Shown here in pieces: positions 19,774 through 28,749 of a DNA stretch of 64,000 nucleotides. The DNA is from Acidobacteriaceae bacterium (GTDB lineage Bacteria; Acidobacteriota; Terriglobia; Terriglobales; Acidobacteriaceae). The notes beneath the pieces are model-generated. The model made no database searches and had not been told where the DNA came from. It was given only the letters and a program-made list of their open reading frames with translations. A program made the position numbers and the translations under genes. The stretch is taken from positions 19,828 through 83,827 of the forward strand of contig PLHW01000043.1 of NCBI GenBank assembly GCA_003139095.1, written 5' to 3'. Within the stretch, counting starts at the first letter, position 1, and every line of letters starts with the position of its first letter.

Positions 19774-20889
19774 ATGCTTGAAGACTTTCTACCCGAACAG
19801 CAGACGCCGGACGCGCTCATGCTCTTTGGCTTCTGGTATCGCGCGCTTCCGTGCGACGCCGTCAAGCCCGGCGAAATACGTCCGGCCATGCTCCTCGAAC
19901 AGGCGCTGGTAGTTGGCCGCGATCAGGAAAGCCGCGCCTTCGCGCTCCGCGACGCATGCCCGCATCGCGGCATGCCGCTCTCCTGCGGGCGTCTTGACGC
20001 CGGGCAAATCGAATGTTCGTACCATGGCTGGAGATTCGACGCCCGCTCCGGCCAATGCACCCTGATTCCCTCGCTCGTCGCCGATCAGAAACTCAAGGTC
20101 GATCGCATCTACGCCGGCAGTTATCCCTGCGAAGAGCGTGACGACTTTATCTGGGTTTTCATCCCCGATCCCGGCCCCGCCGGCGCCGGGTTCACCAAAG
20201 CCGCGCCCGCTCCCACGCCGGCGCCGGAAGTTCCAAAATTCAGCGACCGCTACAAGCTTGCCTACCTCACCGCCGATCTCCCGTGCTCGGTCGATCACGG
20301 CGTCATCGGCCTCATGGATCCTGCGCACGGCCCGTTCGTCCATCAATCGTGGTGGTGGCGCACCCGCCATTCCATCCACGAGAAGCGGAAAAACTTCGAG
20401 CCCATTCCGTTCGGCTTCCGCATGAGCGCGCACACGCCCAGCTCAAACAGCGCGCCCTACAAGCTGTTGCGCCTGTATGCCAAGGCCGATTCGATTACGA
20501 CGACGATTGATTTCGTTCTGCCGAATCTGCGCTCCGAGGTGATTCGCGCCGGCAAGTACTGGTTCTCCAGCCTCACCACCGTCACGCCCATCACGCGAAG
20601 CCGTTGCCGCATCGACGTCGTCGCCGCGTGGAATCTTTTCCGCTGGATGCCCTTCGCCGCCGATCTGCTCAAATTTGTCTTCGCAAAATTTGTCGAGCAG
20701 GATCGCCGCACCATGGAATTGCAGTCCGAGGGCCTGAAGTACAATCCTCACCTCATGCTGATCGACGACGCCGATCGCCCCGCGAAATGGTATTTCGGCC
20801 TGAAGAGCGCGTATCTTGATATGAAGAAGACCGGCGGCGAATTCCGCCATCCCATGAGCGGGCCGGTAACGCTGCGCTGGAGAAGCTAG
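19774..20889 (+). CDS. Rieske [2Fe-2S] ring-hydroxylating oxygenase, alpha-subunit type
   Basis: 371 aa. The N-terminal Rieske domain has CPHRGMPLSCGRLDAGQ then CSYHGWRF, giving C-x-H...C-x2-H iron-sulfur ligands. The C-terminal catalytic domain has DLPCSVDHGVIGLMDPAHGP, with a spaced Asp/His pattern suited to the mononuclear iron site. Such enzymes oxygenate aromatic or sterol-like substrates using electrons from a reductase, which is not encoded nearby. The Phe/Trp-rich mid region HQSWWWRTRHS suggests a bulky hydrophobic substrate (inference). Confidence 0.85.
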   Translation: MLEDFLPEQQTPDALMLFGFWYRALPCDAVKPGEIRPAMLLEQALVVGRDQESRAFALRDACPHRGMPLSCGRLDAGQIECSYHGWRFDARSGQCTLIPSLVADQKLKVDRIYAGSYPCEERDDFIWVFIPDPGPAGAGFTKAAPAPTPAPEVPKFSDRYKLAYLTADLPCSVDHGVIGLMDPAHGPFVHQSWWWRTRHSIHEKRKNFEPIPFGFRMSAHTPSSNSAPYKLLRLYAKADSITTTIDFVLPNLRSEVIRAGKYWFSSLTTVTPITRSRCRIDVVAAWNLFRWMPFAADLLKFVFAKFVEQDRRTMELQSEGLKYNPHLMLIDDADRPAKWYFGLKSAYLDMKKTGGEFRHPMSGPVTLRWRS

Positions 20890-20942
20890 CACTCAGTTGT
20901 CAGGTCCCGGTTGTTAGTGCAAACCCAGTGCAGAAATCCTGC

Positions 20943-21323
20943 CTACCAGATGACCTTGGTTCCCTGATACAACTCGAATTTCTGATCGGGCGTGACAATC
21001 GCAATATCCTCGCACAGCGCCTGGGCAATGAGCTGGCGATCGAATGGATCGCGGTGATGCATGGGAAGCTCGAACATTTTGAAAGCATGCTCCGCACTGA
21101 AGGGCAACACGCGAAGGTCCATGTCGGCGATCGCCTGATGCACGGTTGCAGCGGAAAAGCCGAGCTTGCCGAGCGACGCCTTGACGGCGATCTCGGTAAG
21201 GGAAACGCAACTCAATTCGCGGATGTTGTCCGGGTTTTTGAGAACGTTGGTGGCGCGCTTGCTTAGCCGATCCGGGGCCTCGACGGCAAAAATCAATACT
21301 GCCGTATCCAGCAGAACGCGCAC
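20943..21323 (-). CDS. vapC: VapC-type PIN-domain toxin
   Basis: 126 aa starting at a GTG one base after the antitoxin stop. PIN-domain ribonuclease acids are visible: D in MRVLLDTAVLIFAV, E in SLTEIAVKASLGKLG, D in HHRDPFDRQLIAQAL and D in IVTPDQKF. The typical target is tRNA or rRNA. It is the second gene of the antitoxin-toxin pair with the Phd-like gene at 21325-21570. Confidence 0.92.
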   Translation of the reverse strand: MRVLLDTAVLIFAVEAPDRLSKRATNVLKNPDNIRELSCVSLTEIAVKASLGKLGFSAATVHQAIADMDLRVLPFSAEHAFKMFELPMHHRDPFDRQLIAQALCEDIAIVTPDQKFELYQGTKVIW

Positions 21324-21324
21324 T

Positions 21325-21570
21325 TCACTCGCCCCCGCCGAACAAATCTTCCACTTCCTTGTCAGTCATGGGTTTCCACCAGTCGGGGTCATAGATCTGA
21401 ATCTTGCCTTTCAGCGTGCCGAACCTGGGCTTCTTGCGTGTAGCACGCCGCGTGCGTACAAGATCGGCCACCGGCACACCGCGACGGCAGATTGTGACGG
21501 TCTCGCCAGCTTCAACCGCCTTGATCAGTTCGGGCAGCTTGTTCTTGGCATCGGCGACGCTGAATTCCAT
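21325..21570 (-). CDS. Phd/YefM-type antitoxin
   Basis: 81 aa. The N-terminal Phd fold reads MEFSVADAKNKLPELIKAVE then GETVTICRRGVPVADLV. The acidic, Trp-containing C-terminus (YDPDWWKPMTDKEVEDLFG) is the expected toxin-binding part. It precedes vapC and is tightly coupled to it. Antitoxins of this type repress their own operon; a matching pair of palindromes lies just upstream (21580-21600). Confidence 0.92.
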   Translation of the reverse strand: MEFSVADAKNKLPELIKAVEAGETVTICRRGVPVADLVRTRRATRKKPRFGTLKGKIQIYDPDWWKPMTDKEVEDLFGGGE

Positions 21571-21579
21571 TTCTCAATG

Positions 21580-21600
21580 ATAGCTATTTTAGATAGCTAT
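21580..21600. promoter_or_regulatory. two ATAGCTAT palindromes, likely Phd/VapC operator
   Basis: ATAGCTAT occurs at 21580-21587 and 21593-21600, centres 13 nt apart, starting 10 nt upstream of the antitoxin start. Spacing of more than one helical turn would suit two dimers. The surrounding sequence is AT-rich and likely overlaps the promoter. Confidence 0.6.
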
Positions 21601-21643
21601 GTCAAGAAAGAGCAGTGTTTTCAGAGCGCAGGAAAGGATCGAG

Positions 21644-22006
21644 CTAGGTTTCCACCAGCCACTCCAGCGCCTCTTCCCGCGTCTTGAACGTCACGATTTC
21701 GCGCTGCGAAAAAGTGTGGAAGTTTTCCATGAACGCATGTGGAATGTGCTCCGCCCCCACCCATGCCGCCTTTTTCACAAACGGCCGGTCCAGCGTGAGC
21801 ACTTCTTTAATCTTCATCGCGACCGCATGGTCCACTTCCGCGCCCTCGTAGTCGGCGAGAATAATGACCGACTCCCGCCCCTGCTTGCCAACCGTGGCGC
21901 GCACGTACTCCAGCAAAAGCTGCATCTGCGGAGCCGTCGCTTGCGAAAAATCAAGCAGCAGAATCCGCGTGCCTTTGTGCTCGATGAAACGAATGCGATC
22001 GTCCAT
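21644..22006 (-). CDS. STAS/SpoIIAA-like hypothetical protein
   Basis: 120 aa from the internal ATG (MDDRIRFIEHKGTRILLLDF); the open frame extends 7 codons upstream to 22027. The alternation of strand and helix (RILLLDFSQ, QMQLLLEYVRATVG, SVIILADYEGAEVD, KKAAWVGAEHIPHAFMENF) resembles STAS/SpoIIAA-like domains. Such domains sense or relay signals, but no conserved phospho-Ser is evident. Function unknown. It lies downstream of alaS in the same direction. Confidence 0.65.
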   Translation of the reverse strand: MDDRIRFIEHKGTRILLLDFSQATAPQMQLLLEYVRATVGKQGRESVIILADYEGAEVDHAVAMKIKEVLTLDRPFVKKAAWVGAEHIPHAFMENFHTFSQREIVTFKTREEALEWLVET

Positions 22007-22085
22007 GGAGGCCTCACCCCGCAACACGCCAATCAGGACTCAATACCGCGAATGCAACGCCATCCCGTGCGTTCTTCGCGACCCA

Positions 22086-22108
22086 TGGTTCATGGTCTCG
22101 ATGAACCA
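22086..22108. other. 8-bp hairpin downstream of alaS
   Basis: TGGTTCAT (22086-22093) pairs with ATGAACCA (22101-22108). It lies 30 nt past the alaS stop on the minus strand. There is no U-run, so termination is uncertain. Confidence 0.35.
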
Positions 22109-22137
22109 CGCGGTTCTCAGCGTATCACGGAAGAATC

Positions 22138-24966
22138 TTACCCCAGCAGCGATTCGACCACCCCATACACATCCGCCAGCGCCGAATCCAGCGCCCCCGC
22201 ATCTTTGCCGCCCGCTTCGGCAAGGTCCGCGCGCCCCCCGCCTTTGCCGCCAACTTTTTCCGCCACCTTGCCCACAATCTTGCCCGCCTGCACGCGCGCC
22301 GTCAGGTCTTTCGTCACTCCCGCAATCAGCGCCACGTTGCCATCCGTCGCCGAGCCCACAACCACCACGCCCGACCCAAGTTTGTCGCGCAACTGGTCGA
22401 CCAGCGTGCGCAACTGCGGCCGTTCCAGGTTGTCCACGCGATGCGCCAGCACTTTGATGCCGCGCACCTCTTTGATTTTGTCTCCCAGATTCGCCGCGCC
22501 CGATGACGCCGATTTCATCCGCGCCTGGTCCAGTTCCCGCGTCAGCCGCTTGATCTCGGCGTCGCGCCGCTCGATCTCCGTACGCAAAGCTTCCGCCGGT
22601 GACTCGGCCTCTTTGCTGGTCAGCGATGCCACCACGCCTTCCAGTTGATGATCCTTGCGAAAATGCCGCAGCGACCCCTCGCCCGTGATGGCATCGATCC
22701 GCCGCACGCCCGACGATACGCTGCCCTCTTTCAAAATCTTGATTAGCCCGATCTCGCCCGTCGCCAGCGTGTGCGTGCCGCCGCAAAGTTCGGTCGAAAA
22801 ATCTCCAATCTTAATCACGCGTACCTTGTCGCCGTACTTTTCGCCGAACAGCGCCATCGCGTGATACTCAGTGACGGCCACGTCAATCGGCACGTTCTCG
22901 ATGATCTGGACCTTCTCGTTGCGCAGGACTTCTTTGTTGATGATGTCTTCAATATCCTGCAACTCTTCGTCCTCAACTCCGGTGAAGTGCGAAAAGTCAA
23001 AGCGCAAATGGCTCGGCGAAACCAGCGACCCGGCCTGCTTCACATGCTTGCCCAAAACCTCGCGCAGCCCCGCATGAAGGAGATGCGTAGCCGTATGATT
23101 GCGCATAGTGGCTTCGCGAATCTCTGTATTGACAACCGCATCGACCTTGTCGCCAACGTGAATCGGTTGTTTAGCGATGACTTGATGCGCGCGGACGCCT
23201 TGGATCGGGTAGTAGGTGCCGGTTACCTCGGCCACGATCGTGTTGTGATCGTCCGAGTAGAGCAAACCGCGATCGCCCACCTGCCCTCCGGATTCGGCGT
23301 AGAAGGGCGTGTGGTCAAGAATGATCTCGCCCGACTCGCCGGCTTTGAGTTCCTGCGCGCCTTGCCCGCCCTTGATGATTGCGAGCACCTCGCAATTGTC
23401 CGACCGCGTCTGCCGATATCCTTCAAACTCCGATTTCGGCAGTTGCTGGTATGCGGGATTCGCAGTCTGCTTGACCGCGCCTTTCCAGGAGGCACGAGCG
23501 CGGGCTCTCTGCTCGCCCATCGCCTGATCGAAACCTGCTTGATCGAGAACCACGCCGGAGTCCCGACAGGTGTCCGATATGAAATCAACAGGTAAGCCAA
23601 AGGTGTCGTAAAGCTTAAATGCCTTTTCCCCCGGGTAGACGATGCTCAGCCCACGGTCTTTTAACGTCGACACAAACATATTTCTTGCAACAGTCTGAGG
23701 CACATCGGGTCCCGGGAACGATCCGCGTTCGCGCATAGCATGGTCAAACAGTGAATCAATATCTTCTTCGAGCTTTGTAAGGCCTAGCTCAAGGGTATGG
23801 GCAAAACGCTGTTCTTCCGATTTGACGACCTCAGCGACCCTTTCCCTGGACTCCCGCAGTTCTGGGTAAGCGTCCTGCATTAGGTCTGTAACGCCCAAGA
23901 CCATTTCCCAGAGAAACGGTCGAGATGCACCTTGCAAATGGCCGTGCCTAATTGCTCTTCGTATGATCTTTCGGAGTACATATCCTCTGCCATCATTCGA
24001 AGGCAAAACACCATCAGATATCAGAAACGTCGCAGCCCGCGCATGATCTGCAATAACCCGCAATGAAGCAGCAACGAACGGCTGATTCGGAGCGACTATT
24101 TTCCCTTTTGGGTTCTGCCTAAAGATCAACTCGGCAGCCCGACTAATGAGAGGCTCGAACAAATCCGTGTCGTAGTTCGAAGTCTTACCTTGAAGCACCG
24201 CTGTCACGCGCTCAAGTCCCATCCCGGTATCGATCGACGGCTTGGGGAGCAGTCGGAACGAAAACAACGAAATCCCATCGACCACCCCTACCTGCCGGTC
24301 GTACTGCATGAATACTAGGTTCCAGATTTCGACGTAGCGTCCGCAATCGCATGGGAACCTACAATCGGTATGGCCCTGCTCGGACGCGCTCACACCCATG
24401 TCATAGTGAATCTCACTGCACGGACCACACGGTCCGGTATCGCCCATCTGCCAGAAGTTGTCTTTCATCCCCATGGCAAAGATGCGCCCTTTCGGGACAC
24501 CCACTTCAAGCCAGAAATGCTCGGCTTCATCGTCGCGGGGAATGTCAGCGTGCGGCGTATTTGCGCCCTCAAAAATCGTGACGTACAGCTTTTCCTTCGC
24601 AATTCCAAACCACTCCGGCGACGTGATCAGCTCCCACGCATACGCGACTGCATCTTTCTTGAAGTAATCGCCGAAAGAAAAATTTCCCAGCATCTCAAAA
24701 AATGTGTGATGGCGATTGGTGAAGCCGACATTTTCCAGGTCGTTGTGCTTCCCGCCCGCGCGCACGCACTTCTGCGACGTCGTAGCGCGCGCGTAATCGC
24801 GCTTCTCCAGCCCAAGGAAGACGTCCTTGAACTGGTTCATGCCCGCATTGGTGAAGAGCAACGTCGGGTCGTTGGCCGGCACCAGCGACGACGAGTGCAC
24901 TTCGCGGTGTCCCTTTTGAATAAAGAAGTCGAGAAATTTGCGGCGGATTTCGGAGCCAGTAAGCAT
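22138..24966 (-). CDS. alaS: alanyl-tRNA synthetase
   Basis: 942 aa, somewhat longer than the usual 870-880. Class II synthetase with [20 protein letters not shown] at the N-terminus, motif-2-like [20 protein letters not shown], the [13 protein letters not shown] signature, an editing domain with [14 protein letters not shown] and [13 protein letters not shown] (zinc/editing residues), and a C-terminal DHHA1-like domain ending in Gly/Lys-rich KVGGKGGGR. The middle third (about 23560-24350) has clearly lower GC (sample lines 47-50% against 60-68% in the flanks) without breaking the frame. Confidence 0.96.
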   Translation of the reverse strand: MLTGSEIRRKFLDFFIQKGHREVHSSSLVPANDPTLLFTNAGMNQFKDVFLGLEKRDYARATTSQKCVRAGGKHNDLENVGFTNRHHTFFEMLGNFSFGDYFKKDAVAYAWELITSPEWFGIAKEKLYVTIFEGANTPHADIPRDDEAEHFWLEVGVPKGRIFAMGMKDNFWQMGDTGPCGPCSEIHYDMGVSASEQGHTDCRFPCDCGRYVEIWNLVFMQYDRQVGVVDGISLFSFRLLPKPSIDTGMGLERVTAVLQGKTSNYDTDLFEPLISRAAELIFRQNPKGKIVAPNQPFVAASLRVIADHARAATFLISDGVLPSNDGRGYVLRKIIRRAIRHGHLQGASRPFLWEMVLGVTDLMQDAYPELRESRERVAEVVKSEEQRFAHTLELGLTKLEEDIDSLFDHAMRERGSFPGPDVPQTVARNMFVSTLKDRGLSIVYPGEKAFKLYDTFGLPVDFISDTCRDSGVVLDQAGFDQAMGEQRARARASWKGAVKQTANPAYQQLPKSEFEGYRQTRSDNCEVLAIIKGGQGAQELKAGESGEIILDHTPFYAESGGQVGDRGLLYSDDHNTIVAEVTGTYYPIQGVRAHQVIAKQPIHVGDKVDAVVNTEIREATMRNHTATHLLHAGLREVLGKHVKQAGSLVSPSHLRFDFSHFTGVEDEELQDIEDIINKEVLRNEKVQIIENVPIDVAVTEYHAMALFGEKYGDKVRVIKIGDFSTELCGGTHTLATGEIGLIKILKEGSVSSGVRRIDAITGEGSLRHFRKDHQLEGVVASLTSKEAESPAEALRTEIERRDAEIKRLTRELDQARMKSASSGAANLGDKIKEVRGIKVLAHRVDNLERPQLRTLVDQLRDKLGSGVVVVGSATDGNVALIAGVTKDLTARVQAGKIVGKVAEKVGGKGGGRADLAEAGGKDAGALDSALADVYGVVESLLG

Positions 24967-24985
24967 GGAAGCTTAAATTCTAAAT

Positions 24986-25015
24986 CAGTTCTCAGTTGTC
25001 AGTTGGCAGTTCTCG
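24986..25015. repeat. intergenic 7-nt-period repeat (CAGTTCT type)
   Basis: CAGTTCT, CAGTTGT, CAGTTGG, CAGTTCT in tandem directly upstream of alaS. It is the reverse-complement form of the AACTGAG family seen upstream of tilS. Confidence 0.65.
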
Positions 25016-25236
25016 GTAAGAACGCGGCCTCGGAAACCTGAGTGAGAGCGCTGCCAAAAAAGCAAAGAGCGACTCCCACGCGGGAAGACGGAACGCAAAA
25101 GGGAACCGCGGCCTCAGACGAGAATCCGGCGGGAGCCGAAGTTCACTCGCCTTGGAGGCCAAATCGGGGGGTGAACGGGCGGGCGCCCGTCCCCACATCT
25201 GCATCAGTTATCTGGTCTTGCGCGCCAGGCGGGAGC

Positions 25237-25617
25237 TTACTTCACCGCGTCGCCGGTCTTTTCCGCGCCTTTCTTCACGCCGTGGCCAACGGCCTTCGTG
25301 CCCTTCTTGATGCCGTGCCCAGTGTCTTTGGCTGCGGTCTTGGTGGCGTCGCCAGTTTTGTCGGCGGCTTTCTCGGTTGCTTTACCAGTATCCTTCGCGC
25401 CCGTCTTAGTGGCTTTCCCCGTATCTTTGGCTGCGGTTTCGGTCGCGTCACCCGTCTTCACGGCGGCTTTCTTGGTCGCGTGCGCCGTCTTCTTGGCCGC
25501 CGTATCGGTCGCTTTCCCGGTATCGTCGGCGGCATTCTTCATTTCGGTGCCGGCTTGTCCATACGCAAATGTAGCTACACCCAGAACACACGCCATCATC
25601 AAGAACTTCACTCTCAT
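25237..25617 (-). CDS. secreted LEA-like protein with nine 11-residue repeats
   Basis: 126 aa. Signal peptide MRVKFLMMACVLGVATFAYG is followed, from residue 29 to the end, by nine consecutive 11-residue units (consensus AAKDTGKATKT; the last unit has 10). Lys, Asp, Thr, Ala and Gly dominate, and there is no aromatic residue or Cys in the repeat region. The 11-mer period and composition match group 3 LEA proteins, which form amphipathic helices on drying and protect membranes or proteins. A desiccation or envelope-protection role is inference. GC-rich coding repeats produce spurious open frames on the other strand. Confidence 0.75.
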   Translation of the reverse strand: MRVKFLMMACVLGVATFAYGQAGTEMKNAADDTGKATDTAAKKTAHATKKAAVKTGDATETAAKDTGKATKTGAKDTGKATEKAADKTGDATKTAAKDTGHGIKKGTKAVGHGVKKGAEKTGDAVK

Positions 25618-25736
25618 GTTTCCTCCAGAAAAAAACTGATCGAATCGATGGTTTGATTTTTATCAGAGCAAGCGGGGTGTTCGCAACTGCGGAATGCAGA
25701 GCGCGCTCGGGCGCCATGCGATTGCGGCGGGAATCA

Positions 25737-25835
25737 CTACCACGGATCGGAACAGCTCAAATAGAAGCCGCACTTCCGGCACACCGCCTTGCAACGATGC
25801 CCCCGCAACTCGGTCGAGCAGTTCGGGCAAAACAT
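25737..25835 (-). CDS. 32-aa zinc-ribbon micro-protein
   Basis: The frame gives [15 protein letters not shown] followed by [17 protein letters not shown] and a TAG stop. The paired Cx2C motifs plus two further Cys indicate a rubredoxin-like or zinc-ribbon knuckle. The frame stays open upstream to 25964, but those 43 residues are not ribbon-like, so I start at the ATG at 25835. I believe similar tiny ribbons are frequent in Acidobacteria; their role is unknown. Confidence 0.5.
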   Translation of the reverse strand: MFCPNCSTELRGHRCKAVCRKCGFYLSCSDPW

Positions 25836-26111
25836 CGACGCATCCACCGCCCGCCTGACGACACCGGCCTTCGCGCCTGCGATAGAACAACTTAAGGCAT
25901 CCGCGCCGTCGCGAATCGCGTCCGGCACGCGAGAAGAACCAGCGTTCCGATCCTCAATGCCCATTTGTCAACCCTGCTCCGCACTCACAGTCCGCAATTT
26001 GTAGCACAGATCGAACCCGCGGAATAGATACATACTGCATACCGGACAAGCCTCCGCCCGCTCGAAGCCCGCATCCAAAGCCCGCGCCTCCCGTGCTATT
26101 CTCCCTTTCTC

Positions 26112-26738
26112 GTGCCCACGCGTTACAACCTGATCGCCGGCCAGAACCTTGAGCGGCTCGCCGCGCTGAGCGATGGCATCTTCGCCGTCGCCATGACGCT
26201 TCTTGTGCTCGATCTCCGCGTCCCCGCGCGTGAACTCATTCACAGCCCCGCCGAACTCCGCAGCGCCCTCGCGGGTCTCGCTCCCCAGTTCGTCGCCTAC
26301 CTGATGAGCTTCATCACGCTCGGCATCTTCTGGATCGGCCAGCAAACGCAGCTCAATCACCTCATCCGTTCCAGTCGCGGCCTCTCCTGGCTTCACCTCG
26401 CGTTTCTCTTCGCCGTCTCGGTCATGCCCTTCTCCACGCACCTGCTCGCCGAGTTCATCTCTTATCGCACCGCGCTCCTCGCGTACTGGCTCAACATTTT
26501 TCTTCTCGGTGCCACGCTCTATCTAACTTGGAATTGCGCGCTCGCAAGCGGCCTCGTCAAAGACGACATCTCCCCGGAAGTCACCACCGCGATCAAACGG
26601 CGCATCCTGATCGCGCAGTCGTTATACGCCCTCGGCGCGGCGCTGTCCTTCATCAGCACCTACTGGAGCATCGGATTCATCGTCCTCGTGCAACTAAACT
26701 ACGCCTTCGCGCCCCGCCTGCCCGGCCGTCGCCAATAA
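26112..26738 (+). CDS. TMEM175 (DUF1211) family potassium channel-like protein
   Basis: 208 aa starting at a GTG. Bacterial TMEM175 proteins are tetrameric six-helix K+ channels. The signature helix RLAALSDGIFAVAMTLLVLD (family FSDGxFAIAxTLL) is at residues 14-33. Further helices are SFITLGIFWIG, LSWLHLAFLFAVSVMPFSTH, a mid helix around LLAYWLNIFLLGATLYLTW, and a last one near STYWSIGFIVLVQL. The length matches a single-repeat bacterial member. Confidence 0.87.
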   Translation: MPTRYNLIAGQNLERLAALSDGIFAVAMTLLVLDLRVPARELIHSPAELRSALAGLAPQFVAYLMSFITLGIFWIGQQTQLNHLIRSSRGLSWLHLAFLFAVSVMPFSTHLLAEFISYRTALLAYWLNIFLLGATLYLTWNCALASGLVKDDISPEVTTAIKRRILIAQSLYALGAALSFISTYWSIGFIVLVQLNYAFAPRLPGRRQ

Positions 26739-26833
26739 TGGGAGCCTCAAAGGCGCTTATTCCGCGTTCCGCCCGAATCGCGCATAATATTCATTCGGAG
26801 ATTTACTTCACTTCCAAGGAGCGGGTGTCTTCC

Positions 26834-27250
26834 ATGAGATGGATCCTGGTTTTGCTGGCGCTGTTCGGTATCGTCGTTTCCGCTCTCGCCTTGCGCGAGC
26901 ATTACCGCACCGACGCCTCGCCCTGCAGCATCAACGAACGCTGGGATTGCGGCATCGTCAATCACAGCCCGTATGCCATGTTTCACGGCGTGCCCGTGGC
27001 CGTGATTGGCATGATGGGATATTTCCTGCTCGGCATTCTCGCGGCCCGCCGAGCCTACGCCTGGATGCTCCCCTTTGTCACCGTCGCCTTCACCTTCGCC
27101 GTCCACCTCGCCGACGTCGAGTCCATGGTCCTGGGCGTCTGGTGCATCTACTGCGTCATCTCGCTCGGCATCATCTCGCTGATGACGCTGCTCGTCATCG
27201 GCACGGTCATTGCCGAATCGACGAGCCGCTCGCGACAAAGTTACTCGTAG
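26834..27250 (+). CDS. vitamin K epoxide reductase (VKOR) family protein
   Basis: 138 aa from the ATG at 26834 (AAGGAG upstream); the frame remains open into the preceding gene but that part is not VKOR. Bacterial VKOR reoxidises DsbA-like partners with quinone, supporting disulfide formation in the periplasm. Four membrane helices are visible. The loop pair is Cys in SPCSINERWDCGIVN and the active-site pair is CIYC near residues 107-110. No fused thioredoxin domain is present; trxA at 28309 is cytoplasmic in type, so the partner is elsewhere. Confidence 0.87.
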   Translation: MRWILVLLALFGIVVSALALREHYRTDASPCSINERWDCGIVNHSPYAMFHGVPVAVIGMMGYFLLGILAARRAYAWMLPFVTVAFTFAVHLADVESMVLGVWCIYCVISLGIISLMTLLVIGTVIAESTSRSRQSYS

Positions 27251-27330
27251 CGCAGGCTCTCGATCGGGTCGAGTTGCGCCGCGCGAATCGCGGGCACCAC
27301 GGCAGCTTTCGCCGCGGCCACATCTGACAT
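27241..27330 (-). pseudogene. C-terminal remnant of a MacB/FtsX-type ABC permease
   Basis: The minus strand reads AAVVPAIRAAQLDPIESLRY-E-stop, the usual extreme C-terminus of MacB-like permeases. Only about 26 codons match; upstream (plus 27331 onward) there is no permease sequence. It overlaps the 3' end of the VKOR gene by 10 nt on the opposite strand. This is a deletion remnant. Confidence 0.7.
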
Positions 27331-27351
27331 CCTGCCATGCATGCCTGAAGA

Positions 27352-28125
27352 CTACTCCGACTTCACCCCGCCCGCCGCCGGCCCGCCCAACTTCCACTGA
27401 ATCTGACGCAGCATTCCCAGCCACAGTTCCGCGTCCGCCGCGCTCAGTTCTATCCGCCGCACCATCCGCCGCAACTTCTCCTCCGTCGCCCGTGCCACCC
27501 GCGGCTTCACGTATCCACTCGCGTTCAGAACATCAAACAGCAACCGCGTCAGCCGCTCCGTTTCTCCAACCGAGGCCGCGCTCTGTTTCACGCGCCGCCC
27601 CGCGTCGTCTGTCGCCGCCGTTTTTTCGCGCGTGCCCGCTCCCCGCACCAGTTCGTACAAGCACACCGCCACCGCCTGCCCCAGATTCATCGACCCCTGT
27701 TCTTCCCGCGTCGGAATCCGCATCACCCAGTGGCAGTGACTCATGTCCTCATTCGACAGTCCCACCTTCTCCGAGCCAAACAGCAGCGCCACCGGGCCTG
27801 CCTTCAGCCGCTTTCGAATCGTTGCCGCCCCAGCATCCAGCCGCCGCAACTCCAGCTGCAACTTCCGCCGCCCCGCGGCCGTCGTCCCCACCACCAGGCC
27901 GCAGTCCGCCACCGCCTCAGCCACGCTCCCATACTCCGTCGCCTTAGCCAGCAAATCCGCCGCGCCCACCGCCGACCGCGCCTCGCGAAACGCCAACTCA
28001 TAAGGATTCACCACGCGCAGATGCCGCGCTCCGAAATTGCTCATCGCCCGCGCCGCCGCGCCCATGTTCAGCGGATTCCGCGTCCCCACCAGCACGACCC
28101 GCAGATTTTCCAGATTGCTTTTCAT
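27352..28125 (-). CDS. trmJ: TrmJ/TrmH-family RNA 2'-O-methyltransferase
   Basis: 257 aa from the internal ATG (MKSNLENLRVVLVGTRNPLN); 30 upstream residues are possible but Arg-rich and atypical. SPOUT knot motifs: VGTRNPLNMGAAARAMSNFG, then ALLFGSEKVGLSNEDM and IPTREEQGSMNLGQAVAVCL. TrmJ methylates position 32 of several tRNAs with S-adenosylmethionine. The C-terminal extension (ATEEKLRRMVRRIEL) is typical of TrmJ rather than plain TrmH. Confidence 0.9.
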   Translation of the reverse strand: MKSNLENLRVVLVGTRNPLNMGAAARAMSNFGARHLRVVNPYELAFREARSAVGAADLLAKATEYGSVAEAVADCGLVVGTTAAGRRKLQLELRRLDAGAATIRKRLKAGPVALLFGSEKVGLSNEDMSHCHWVMRIPTREEQGSMNLGQAVAVCLYELVRGAGTREKTAATDDAGRRVKQSAASVGETERLTRLLFDVLNASGYVKPRVARATEEKLRRMVRRIELSAADAELWLGMLRQIQWKLGGPAAGGVKSE

Positions 28126-28308
28126 CTCGATCCGTTTTTCATCCGCTCTTCGGGTGACATTTCGCGCCGCACATCGCCGCCGCCCCTGCGTCCTTCCCGC
28201 CTCCCCAGCATCCAATACTCAGTGCTAGGATAGAAGGTTCGCCCCAACGGGACCAGCGTCCCGGGGGCAACTCGCTGCTCACAATTTTCTTAAAAATCTG
28301 GAGGATGA

Positions 28309-28641
28309 ATGGCAAGCAACGCCATCGTCGAAGTCACTGACGCAAATTTTGATTCGGATGTATTGAAATCCGATAAGCCCGTGCTCGTGGATTTCTGGGC
28401 CGCCTGGTGTGGCCCCTGCCGCGCTATCGCTCCCATCGTCGAAGAGCTCGCCGGCGAATATCAGGGCAAAGTCACCGTCGGCAAAATGGATGTCGACCGC
28501 AACGGCGCCACCCCCATGCGCTACAAGGTCACCGGCATTCCCACTCTGCTGGTTTTCAAAAATGGCCAGGTCGTTGAGCAGCTAGTAGGCTACCGCTCCA
28601 AAGACGACATCCAGAAAGCGCTGGACCGCCACATCGGGTAA
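28309..28641 (+). CDS. trxA: thioredoxin
   Basis: 110 aa cytoplasmic thioredoxin with the redox site WCGPC in VDFWAAWCGPCRAIAP, cis-Pro loop GIPTLLVFKNGQ, and the C-terminal helix DDIQKALDRHI. GGAGG upstream (CTGGAGGATGA) is a good ribosome site. It reduces protein disulfides with thioredoxin reductase. Confidence 0.97.
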   Translation: MASNAIVEVTDANFDSDVLKSDKPVLVDFWAAWCGPCRAIAPIVEELAGEYQGKVTVGKMDVDRNGATPMRYKVTGIPTLLVFKNGQVVEQLVGYRSKDDIQKALDRHIG

Positions 28642-28644
28642 ATC

Positions 28645-28749
28645 AGGTCAGATTGCAGAAGTCAGATTGCAGAAGTGAAGACCCAAGAGTTCGGCGATGC
28701 AGTCGGCCCCTAAGGGTTTTAACTTCTGCCTTCTGACCTCTGACTTCAG
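28645..28749. repeat. inverted pair of TCAGAAG-type repeats between convergent genes
   Basis: TCAGATTGCAGAAG occurs twice in tandem (from about 28647). The opposite orientation (CTTCTGCCTTCTGACCTCTG) ends at the lexA stop. The two arms can fold into a long imperfect hairpin between trxA and lexA and may act as a two-way terminator. The same repeat family recurs at 59836-59922. Confidence 0.55.
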
